This document shows, one piece after another, positions 1-6,557 of a stretch of DNA of 20,479 nt. The notes beneath the pieces were generated by a model, which saw only the letters and a list, made by a program, of their open reading frames with translations, was not told the DNA's origin and made no database searches. This stretch comes from CAVORB01 sp963736235. Lineage in GTDB: Bacteria > Pseudomonadota > Gammaproteobacteria > Chromatiales > Chromatiaceae. The position numbers and the translations under genes were made by a program. Location of the stretch: assembly GCA_963736235.1 (NCBI GenBank), contig CAVTOR010000029.1:1-20479 (forward strand), given 5' to 3'. Every line of letters begins with the position of its first letter. Position 1 is the first letter of the stretch.

Positions 1-34
1 CAGTTTATTGACCCCCAACTTGAACGGAGAACCC

Positions 35-348
35 ATGACTCAATTGACCAAACGAAAACTGCTCGGCGTCGGCGCCCTGGCCCTGACTGGCCTCATGCTC
101 GCCGCCCCGGAGATGGCCCTGGCCGTGCCGGCGGCGCCGAGTTCCAGGGCGCTGACGACTTGACCGGCTGGATGACCGGCATCCTCGGGCGCATCATCGC
201 CATCACCTTCATCGTGGTGGGCCTGGTGGCCGGCGTCATGCGCCAGTCCATCATGGGCTTCGTGGTCGGCATCGCCGCCGGGCTCGGCGTCTTCGTCGCC
301 CCGGACATCATCGACAACATCGTCACCGCCACCCTGCCGATTGTCTGA
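35..348 (+). pseudogene. traA: TraA-like conjugative pilin precursor, interrupted by a frameshift
   Basis: Subunit of the F-type conjugative pilus, made as an inner-membrane precursor. The ATG at 35 has a GGAGA ribosome site five bases upstream and opens a signal peptide (basic KRK, then a hydrophobic run ending MALA near residue 30). That frame stops at 164. The mature pilin continues in another frame from about 133 (GAEFQGADDLTGWM) through two hydrophobic helices to the TGA at 346. Restoring one base near 128-135 gives a protein of about 104 residues with normal pilin topology. The position directly before traC genes fits the SXT-type order. The missing base lies in a G/C run, so a sequencing error is at least as likely as a real mutation. 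Confidence 0.72.
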
Positions 349-398
349 CGTCGCCTTCCCCTGAGCGGCAGCATACCGGCGCTCCGTCGCCGAGGCCC

Positions 399-423
399 GG
401 CGGGAAACCGCCACCCCGTTTTT
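399..423 (+). terminator. Possible attenuator hairpin after the pilin gene
   Basis: GGCGG-GAAA-CCGCC forms a five-base-pair stem with a GNRA tetraloop at 399-412, followed after six bases by TTTTT at 419-423. It lies between the pilin and the next gene, where partial termination would keep pilin expression above the downstream genes. The gap between stem and T-tract makes it a weak terminator at best. Confidence 0.3.
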
Positions 424-424
424 C

Positions 425-640
425 ATGCGGATGGCCGAGACCATGCCTCGCAAGCCCCTCCCCGATGACCTGGCGGAAGCCAGACGCCTTGGGCGGGTCG
501 CCGTGCGCGACGCCGATGGAAAAGCGCTCGCCCCCTGTCAACCGGCCCGCGCCCGCGCCCTGGTGCGCCGCGGCCGCGCCTATTTCGTTCGCCGCAACCC
601 GCCGGTGATCCGGTTCAAATCGTCGTCGGAAAAATCATGA
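425..640 (+). CDS. Stand-alone RRXRR (PLMP-like) domain miniprotein
   Basis: A 71-residue basic protein. From residue 24 it reads VAVRDADGKALAPCQPARAR, followed by ALVRRGRAYFVRRNPPVIRFK. This closely follows the N-terminal RRXRR/PLMP segment of IscB-type proteins (a V-D-x-x-G-K-P-L-x-P-C-x-P-A-R-A-R-x-L pattern, then G-R-A and R-R-x-P-x-x-I). The bridge helix, RuvC and HNH parts of IscB are absent; the frame ends after the domain. Its TGA overlaps the traC ATG (ATGA at 637-640), so it is translationally coupled to the ATPase gene. Starts at 425, 431 and 443 are all possible; none has a strong ribosome site. Function is unknown; nucleic-acid binding is inferred from the IscB parallel only. Confidence 0.75.
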   Translation: MRMAETMPRKPLPDDLAEARRLGRVAVRDADGKALAPCQPARARALVRRGRAYFVRRNPPVIRFKSSSEKS

Positions 641-3036
641 CGGCGCTCCGTCAGTTCCGCGGCCCGCGCGCGAGCGCGCTCTTTCCGGTCCTGGCCTACG
701 CGGGAGCGGAAGGAATCTTTCTGCTCGACGATTCAAGTCTGGCCTTCGGCTTCCTGTGCGAGCCCCTGCCGGCGGGGGATCAGGGCGAGGCCGACCGTCT
801 CTCCGTCCTGCTCAACCAGGACTGGCCCAAGGACTCCCTGCTGCAGGTCATGCTCTGGGCCTCCCCCGACATCGAGGAGCCGCTGGCGCGCATGCGCGGG
901 CTGCGCATCGAGCATGCCGATCCCTTGCTGCGCGAGGCCACCACCCAGCGCGCCGAGTTCTTGAGAAAGGGCACCGATGCGGCCCTGGGTCCCGGCACCG
1001 AGCTTCGGGTGCGCGACCTCCAGGTCCTGGTCACGGTCAAGCTCCCCATCTTGGCGGCCGTGCCCACGGAGGCCGAGCTCAACGACGCCGCCGAGCTGCG
1101 CGCCGGCGCCCAGCAGGTGCTGACCACGGCGGGCCTGAAGCCGGAGCCGCTGACGGCCGACCGCTACGTGCGACTCCTGAACACCCTCCTCAACTGGGGC
1201 GTGGGCACCGGCTGGCGCGACCGCATCGTCCCCGAGTGCGACCCCCAGCGCCTGATCCGAGAGCAGCTCCTGGACCTGGACCGCGCCCTGGAGGTCGACG
1301 CGAAGGGCCTGAGTCTCGACGCTTGTCGGGTGCAGACCCTGTCGGTCAAACGCTTCCCGGACCGCCTCGGCTTCGGGCTGGCGGCACGGTTTCTGGGCGA
1401 TCCCCTCTCGGGCACGCGCGGGGTGCGCCACAACCTGCTGGTGACGTTGAACCTGCACTTCCCCGATCCCGAGGCGACCCGGGTGCAGCTCACCGCCCAG
1501 CGCCAGTGGGCGGCCAACATGGCCTACGGGCCGCTGGTCAAGTTCCTGCCCGCGCTCGTCCAGCGCAAGCACGGCTTCGATGTGCTGTTCGAGGCCCTGG
1601 ACAACGGCGACCGGCCGCTCAAGGCCTATCTGGGGCTGGTGCTCTTCACGCCGCCTAACGAGGCGGTGGCGGCGCTCTCGAATCTGCGCACCTACTGGCG
1701 CGAGCTCGGCTTCCAGGTCATGGCCGACCATTTTTTCAGTCTTCCCCTTTTTCTTCATTGCCTGCCCTTCGGCGCCGAGCGTGCGGTGCTCAAGGACACC
1801 ATGCGCTATCGGACCCTGGCCGCCACCCAGGCGGTGACCCTGATGCCGGTGTTCGGGGACTGGAAGGGAACGGGCACGCCTGTTTTGAATCTGGTGGCAC
1901 GCTCCGGGCAGCTGATGGAGGTGTCGCTGTTCGACACCGCCTCGAACTACAACGCGGTGATCGCCGCCCAGTCGGGCTCCGGCAAATCGTTCCTCACCAA
2001 CGAGCTGCTGGCGACAAACTTAAGCGTTGGCGGTCGCTGCTGGGTGATCGACGTGGGGCGTTCCTACGAGAACCTGTGCGCCTCGCTCGAAGGCCAATTC
2101 GTCGCCTTCACCCGCGAGGCCACGCTCTGTCTCAATCCCTTCGAGCTGATCCACAACTGGGAGGAGGAGGCCGATGTCATCACCGCCCTGGTGACCGCCA
2201 TGGCCGCGCCTACCGAGCCCCTGGGGGACTACCGCACCGCGGGCCTGAAACGGGCGCTCAAGTCCCTCTGGGACACCAAGGGTACCGCCATGACGGTGGA
2301 CGACGTGGCCGAGGCCCTGCTCGCCGACGAGGACCGGCGTATCCGCGACGTGGGTCAGCAGCTCTATCCCTTCACTACCGCCGGTGAGTACGGGCGCTTC
2401 TTCAACGGGCCGAACACGGTGGCCTTCGAATCGAACTTCGTGGTCCTGGAGCTCGAGGAGCTGAAGGGAAGAAAACACCTCCAGCAGGTTGTCCTGCTCC
2501 AGCTCATCTATCAGATTCAGCAGGTCATGTACCTGGGCGACCGCGCCCAGCCCAAGCTGGTGGTGATCGACGAGGCCTGGGACCTGCTCACCCAGGGCGA
2601 CGTGGCCAAATTCATCGAGACCGGCTACCGACGCTTTCGCAAGTACGGCGGCGCGGCGGTAACCGTCACCCAGTCCCTCAACGATCTCTACAGGAACCCC
2701 ACCGGGCGGGCGATCGCCGAGAACTCGGCCAACACCTTTCTGCTCGCCCAGCCGAGCCAGGCCATCGAGCAGCTCCAGGCCGAGCGGCGCCTGCCCATGA
2801 CCGAGGCGGGGGCGGAGCTTCTCAAAAGCGTGCACACGCTCCCCGGCGCCTACTCCGAGATCATGGTCCTGACCGACCGGGGCGGCGGCATCGGGCGCCT
2901 GGTGGTCGACCCCTTCCGCCGGCTCCTGTACTCCACCGACCCCAAGGACGTGGCGGCGCTGCGGCGGCTGCGCGAACGCGGGCTCTCGGTGGTGGAGGCC
3001 ATCCGCACCCTGCTGGGGGAGCGCGAGCGTGGTTGA
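637..3036 (+). CDS. traC: TraC-type conjugative transfer ATPase (VirB4 family)
   Basis: The 799-residue cytoplasmic ATPase of the F-type type IV secretion system, which energises pilus assembly at the inner membrane. The N-terminal half has the TraC_F_IV organisation. The C-terminal half carries Walker A AAQSGSGKS with the lysine at residue 450, and Walker B KLVVIDEAW with D645-E646. A downstream VTQSLNDL segment fits the conserved VirB4-family glutamine motif. Length agrees with F/SXT TraC proteins (about 800). The start overlaps the stop of the RRXRR gene by four bases. The frame is intact over 2.4 kb, unlike several neighbours. Confidence 0.95.
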   Translation: MTALRQFRGPRASALFPVLAYAGAEGIFLLDDSSLAFGFLCEPLPAGDQGEADRLSVLLNQDWPKDSLLQVMLWASPDIEEPLARMRGLRIEHADPLLREATTQRAEFLRKGTDAALGPGTELRVRDLQVLVTVKLPILAAVPTEAELNDAAELRAGAQQVLTTAGLKPEPLTADRYVRLLNTLLNWGVGTGWRDRIVPECDPQRLIREQLLDLDRALEVDAKGLSLDACRVQTLSVKRFPDRLGFGLAARFLGDPLSGTRGVRHNLLVTLNLHFPDPEATRVQLTAQRQWAANMAYGPLVKFLPALVQRKHGFDVLFEALDNGDRPLKAYLGLVLFTPPNEAVAALSNLRTYWRELGFQVMADHFFSLPLFLHCLPFGAERAVLKDTMRYRTLAATQAVTLMPVFGDWKGTGTPVLNLVARSGQLMEVSLFDTASNYNAVIAAQSGSGKSFLTNELLATNLSVGGRCWVIDVGRSYENLCASLEGQFVAFTREATLCLNPFELIHNWEEEADVITALVTAMAAPTEPLGDYRTAGLKRALKSLWDTKGTAMTVDDVAEALLADEDRRIRDVGQQLYPFTTAGEYGRFFNGPNTVAFESNFVVLELEELKGRKHLQQVVLLQLIYQIQQVMYLGDRAQPKLVVIDEAWDLLTQGDVAKFIETGYRRFRKYGGAAVTVTQSLNDLYRNPTGRAIAENSANTFLLAQPSQAIEQLQAERRLPMTEAGAELLKSVHTLPGAYSEIMVLTDRGGGIGRLVVDPFRRLLYSTDPKDVAALRRLRERGLSVVEAIRTLLGERERG

Positions 3037-3402
3037 GGCCGATACCGATCCGACATCGGTGCCGACCGAAGTGACCAACACCCGCGTCGGCATGCCGCTT
3101 TGGTCTTGGTCCTGGTGCTGCTGACGGCCTCTGGAGCCTCCGGTTACCTTGGCGCGTGGTGGGCCGCCGAAGACCTGCGCTCCGATCTGACACTGCGCCC
3201 GCCGGTGATTCTGTTCGACATGGCAGGAGCCGTCCAGGGCGCCGATCCGGCTCAGGTTGGCGCGTCGGTGGCGCGCGCACACGAGCAGGCCAAGCGCCTG
3301 TCCGAGGGCGGCTTCCTGGTGCTCGACGCGCAGGCGGTGATCGCCGCGCCGCCGGAGCTGTTTCTCGATCCCGAAGGCGACGCCGGAGATGCGCTCCGAT
3401 GA
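3029..3402 (+). pseudogene. trbI: TrbI-like F-type transfer protein, one frameshift
   Basis: A small inner-membrane protein of F-type transfer systems, linked in F to pilus outgrowth and retraction. A GTG at 3029, overlapping the traC stop and preceded by GGGGGAG, opens VVEADTDPTSVPTEVTNTRV and runs to about 3098. The frame then shifts by one base into LVLVLVLLTASGASGYLGAWW (transmembrane helix) and a periplasmic part containing PVILFDMAGAV, resembling the FDMK-type motif of TrbI_Ftype proteins. Restoring one base at the CTTT run (3098-3101) gives about 124 residues, the usual family size. The TGA overlaps the next ATG. A start at the TTG at 3100 would remove the cytoplasmic tail and is less likely. 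Confidence 0.65.
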
Positions 3403-3698
3403 ACAATGCTTTGCGGCAACTCCTCGCCCCGTCACGTCTCTGGCCGCTGGCGTCATTGCTGACCCTCGGGATCATCGCGGCTGCCGCGGTGTTCTGCCCG
3501 GCGGCGGAGCCACCGAACGCCGTCGACAACCCGCTCGTTTACGCCAATGGCGCGTCGGTGCCCGACGGCCGCTGGTCGGTGCTCTGCATCGACGGGGTGG
3601 CCCACCTGGAGATCGCCTCTCCGCGCGGGCACGTCGTCGTCCCCAAGTACCGCAAGAACGGGCTTGTGGTGCGTTGCGAGCTGCCCGTCGGGGAGTGA
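3399..3698 (+). CDS. Exported protein of unknown function in the transfer operon
   Basis: A 99-residue protein whose ATG overlaps the stop of the trbI-like gene (ATGA at 3399-3402). Residues 14-36 (LWPLASLLTLGIIAAAAVFC) form a hydrophobic segment followed by CPAAEPP, which could be a signal peptide, an anchor or possibly a lipobox-like cleavage site. The remainder looks like a small beta-rich periplasmic domain with a Cys in WSVLCIDG and another in VVRCELP, which could pair as a disulfide. I do not recognise the family. Coupling to both neighbours indicates a role in mating-pair formation. Confidence 0.7.
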   Translation: MNNALRQLLAPSRLWPLASLLTLGIIAAAAVFCPAAEPPNAVDNPLVYANGASVPDGRWSVLCIDGVAHLEIASPRGHVVVPKYRKNGLVVRCELPVGE

Positions 3699-3701
3699 GG
3701 G

Positions 3702-4271
3702 ATGGCATCCGTGCCGCAGGCGAACATTGATCCGATGGGTGAAGATCCCCGGCCCGCCTCCGAACGGCGACGAAGTCGTGTGCCCTGGCCGCGCTTTTGG
3801 TTCCGAGCCACGTTTGCTCTCATCCTCGTACTGGGCGCCGGTGTCTACCTCACCGAGCGCTTCCACATCGGCTACGACGACCAGAACCACCAGTGCCTGC
3901 CGCCGTACCGCTGGTTCCTGATCGACCGTCACGACCGAGACATCACCCAGGGCGAGATCATCGCCTTCGCCGCCCTTGGCCTGCGACCCTATTTCCGGGA
4001 CGGGCAGATCATCATCAAGCGCGCCGCGGGTGTCCCTGGGGACCGTGTCCAGGTCAGCCCCGACACGGTGAGGGTCAACGGCGCTAGGGTCGGCGAAGGA
4101 ATCGCGCTCGCTAACACGCTGAAGCGCCTGCCGGAGGATTTCCTGCGCGACGATACCGTCCCGCCGGGTCACCTGTGGGTGATGGGCGCCACCGCCGACA
4201 GCTTCGACTCGCGCTACTGGGGGTTCCTCCCCGAAGCACGGGTCATCGGGCGGGCCTATGCGCTGTGGTAG
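3702..4271 (+). CDS. traF: TraF/TrhF-type S26 signal peptidase of the transfer system
   Basis: A 189-residue inner-membrane peptidase expected to process pilin or other transfer proteins. An N-terminal cytoplasmic stretch precedes one transmembrane helix (residues 36-50). Typical S26 boxes follow: the general-base Lys is K106 in KRAAGVPGD, and the C-terminal box SFDSRYWGFLP is intact. At the place of the nucleophilic Ser (SxP motif) the protein reads H-Q-C65-L-P-P, a cysteine. The gene begins three bases after the previous stop and overlaps the next start by 14 bases. Its position before traW-traU-traN matches trhF of SXT-like elements. The symbol follows that usage and is distinct from F-plasmid TraF. 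Confidence 0.85.
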   Translation: MASVPQANIDPMGEDPRPASERRRSRVPWPRFWFRATFALILVLGAGVYLTERFHIGYDDQNHQCLPPYRWFLIDRHDRDITQGEIIAFAALGLRPYFRDGQIIIKRAAGVPGDRVQVSPDTVRVNGARVGEGIALANTLKRLPEDFLRDDTVPPGHLWVMGATADSFDSRYWGFLPEARVIGRAYALW

Positions 4272-5550
4272 GGGAGTGTGGCTGGCGGCAGCGCTGATCC
4301 TTCTGCCGCTTCCAGTGGCCGGCGACAGGGGGCGCGACGAGGCGCTAAAGGCGATCCGCGACCAGGCCGGAGCGATCCACGAGTGGGTCGAATCCGCGGA
4401 ACGGCCCGCCTGGCTCTACGCCAACCCGCACGACAACGCACGGGCTGCGGCGGAGGCCCTCGGTCTGCAGCAGCACGAACGTTTCCGTGATGGCCTGCCA
4501 GCGGTCTCCGCTTGCCGGGATCTGGGGCGGCTCTGTCCGTCCGCGGCGGACGAGGTCGTCTCCGGGGTGCCCGCGAGCGTCCCAGCCGGACAGCCAGCGG
4601 GGCAGGGCACCGATCAGGATCAGACCGCGACGACGCTGCGCACCGAGGACATCCGCCTCACGGTGCTGGTCTCCCCGTCCCTCGGCGCCGCACAGCTCAA
4701 GGAGATCTTCGCCTTCGCGTCCGACACCCCGCGGTCGCGGGTCGCTTTCCGCGGAGTCGCCGAGGACGAGTCGCTGATGGACTTCGTTCGCCAGGTCCAT
4801 GGCCTGCTCGCCGGACTCGATCCAGTGCCGGAGGTGGTGCTCGATCCCACGCCGTTCGCGGCGGCCGGAACGAACATTGCCCCGGTGCTCCTGGCCCACG
4901 GACCGGACAGCGAGTTGGCACGGGTCGCCGGGCTTGCCGATCCCCTATGGTTACGGTCGCGGGTGCTCGCCGGTGAGCGCGGCGACCTGGGGGTGCTGGG
5001 ACCGGTGAAGCCGGTCACCGAGCCGGACCTGATCGAGGAGCTGCAGCGCCGTCTCGCCGCCCTGGATCTGGAGAAGCTGCGCGAGCGGGCACTCGAACGC
5101 TACTGGCAGCGCGTTACCTTCCAGGAGCTGCCCGTCGCGTCTGAGCACCGCACCCGCGAGATCGATCCCACCATCACGGCGCCTCGGGATTTGCGTTCGG
5201 CCGACGGTACCCTCCTGGTCCGCGCCGGGGAGATCCTCAACCCCCTCGACCGGCTGCCCTTCACCCACCGCCTGGTGGTGTTCGACGCCACCGACGAGCG
5301 CCAGGTGGCGACGGCGAGACGCCTGGGCCGGGAGGCCGGCGACCGGTGCGTGCTCTATCTCGCCACCCGCTTGGAGCGGACTCGGGGCTGGGACGGGCTT
5401 TCTTCAGTTGAGGACGCCCTCGACGCCCCGGTCTACCTGCTTACCCCCGATGTGCGTGCACGCTTCGCACTGGAGCAGGTTCCCGCCTTCGTCGAGGCCC
5501 GCGGACGGGTCTTTGTCGTGGTTGAGGTGCCGCCGGAGGTTGGGAGATGA
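4258..5550 (+). CDS. traW: TrbC-TraW fusion protein, periplasmic transfer component
   Basis: A 430-residue exported protein. A signal peptide (residues 1-22, ending PVAG) is followed by a linker rich in Gly, Pro and Gln (100-125). A TrbC_Ftype-like region starting DIRLTVLVSPSLG follows (about 131-235), then a TraW-like region (about 250-430) beginning PVTEPDLIEELQRRL. In F, TrbC and TraW are separate interacting periplasmic proteins needed for pilus assembly; SXT-type elements carry them fused, as here. The ATG at 4258 overlaps traF by 14 bases; a GTG at 4276 is an alternative. The stop overlaps the traU start (ATGA). Confidence 0.85.
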   Translation: MRCGRGVWLAAALILLPLPVAGDRGRDEALKAIRDQAGAIHEWVESAERPAWLYANPHDNARAAAEALGLQQHERFRDGLPAVSACRDLGRLCPSAADEVVSGVPASVPAGQPAGQGTDQDQTATTLRTEDIRLTVLVSPSLGAAQLKEIFAFASDTPRSRVAFRGVAEDESLMDFVRQVHGLLAGLDPVPEVVLDPTPFAAAGTNIAPVLLAHGPDSELARVAGLADPLWLRSRVLAGERGDLGVLGPVKPVTEPDLIEELQRRLAALDLEKLRERALERYWQRVTFQELPVASEHRTREIDPTITAPRDLRSADGTLLVRAGEILNPLDRLPFTHRLVVFDATDERQVATARRLGREAGDRCVLYLATRLERTRGWDGLSSVEDALDAPVYLLTPDVRARFALEQVPAFVEARGRVFVVVEVPPEVGR

Positions 5551-6557
5551 ACGAACGAGTGCGTGTCCTCCTCGTGGTTCTGCTCGTCGTCTGCCTGCGA
5601 CCCCTCCAGGCCGACGACCCCGGCTGCCCGGACGCCGAGCTCTTCTCCGGCAAGCTCATCACCGACATCTGCTGGGGCTGCCTCTTCCCGATCCGCATCG
5701 CGGGCCTCTCCATCGGCGGCGGCGACCGGCCAGATTCGGCGTCGAACCAAATCGTCTGCGCCTGCAACGACGGGCTCGGCATCCCGCACCCCGGCTTCGT
5801 GGTGTCCCTGTGGGAGCCGGCCCGGATCGTGGAGCTCACCCGCGCCCCGGCCTGCTCGCCGGCCCTGGGCGGCATCCGCCTGCCGCTCGGCAGCCGGCGC
5901 CTGCTCGGCACCGCCGGCAAGTCCGAGTGGGACGCCTCGGACATCAGCTTCTACAACTACCACTGGTACGCCTTCCCGCTGCTTACCCTGCTGGATCTGT
6001 TCTTCGAGGACCGCTGCAACGCCGACGGAATGGTGGATTTCGACATCCTCTACCTCTCCGAGCTCGACCCCACCTGGAACAGCGGCGAGCTGGCATTCTT
6101 CACCAACCCCGAGGCGGCCTGGCTGGCCAACCCGGTGGCCCTGGCCGCCTGTCTGGCCGACGCCGCGGCGGCGAGCGCGGGCAACCCGATCGATTCGCTG
6201 TTCTGGTGCGCCGGCACCTGGGGCCTGCTCTATCCCTTCAGCGGTGCGATGCCCAACTACGGCTCGCGCCCGAGCGAGACCAGCCTGTCGGCGACCCGTG
6301 CCCTGGCCGCACTGCACCGGCGCGGACTCGCCCGGCGCACCATGGGCGACGACGCCCTGTGCGGTGCCCCGATCGATCCCTTCCTCACCAAGTCCCAGTA
6401 CCGGATGTCCATGTTCTACCCCCTGCCGGAGACCCAGTCGAACCACGTCATCGGCGAGAGCGCCTTCCGCTGGGGGGAGTGGCGCTCGCTCCCGGGTCCG
6501 GGAGAGGATCACCTGTACCTGCTGTGGCGCTGGAATGACTGCTGCGCGACCTTCTGA
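5547..6557 (+). CDS. traU: TraU, mating-pair formation protein
   Basis: A 336-residue periplasmic protein needed for DNA transfer in F-type systems. It has a signal peptide (residues 1-22) and a Cys-rich mature part, including C-W-G-C at about 43-46 (DICWGCLFPIRI), C-A-C and a C-terminal WNDCCATF, typical of TraU, which depends on periplasmic disulfide formation. Length equals that of F and SXT TraU (about 330). The ATG overlaps the traW stop, and the C-terminal codons overlap the traN start by 23 bases. Confidence 0.93.
   Translation: MNERVRVLLVVLLVVCLRPLQADDPGCPDAELFSGKLITDICWGCLFPIRIAGLSIGGGDRPDSASNQIVCACNDGLGIPHPGFVVSLWEPARIVELTRAPACSPALGGIRLPLGSRRLLGTAGKSEWDASDISFYNYHWYAFPLLTLLDLFFEDRCNADGMVDFDILYLSELDPTWNSGELAFFTNPEAAWLANPVALAACLADAAAASAGNPIDSLFWCAGTWGLLYPFSGAMPNYGSRPSETSLSATRALAALHRRGLARRTMGDDALCGAPIDPFLTKSQYRMSMFYPLPETQSNHVIGESAFRWGEWRSLPGPGEDHLYLLWRWNDCCATF

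Noticed and set aside
2020..3456. 478-residue open frame on the minus strand opposite traC
   Set aside because: Antisense shadow of a gene with certain identity; no ribosome site and no recognisable domain.
5433..6512. 359-residue minus-strand frame opposite traU
   Set aside because: Low-complexity Gly/Ala/Arg composition, antisense to an intact traU.
5563..6534. Long open frame that would extend traN upstream to 1214 residues
   Set aside because: It overlaps all of traU in another frame, is dominated by Ser/Arg/Pro from GC-rich shadow coding, and lies before the traN signal peptide at 6535.
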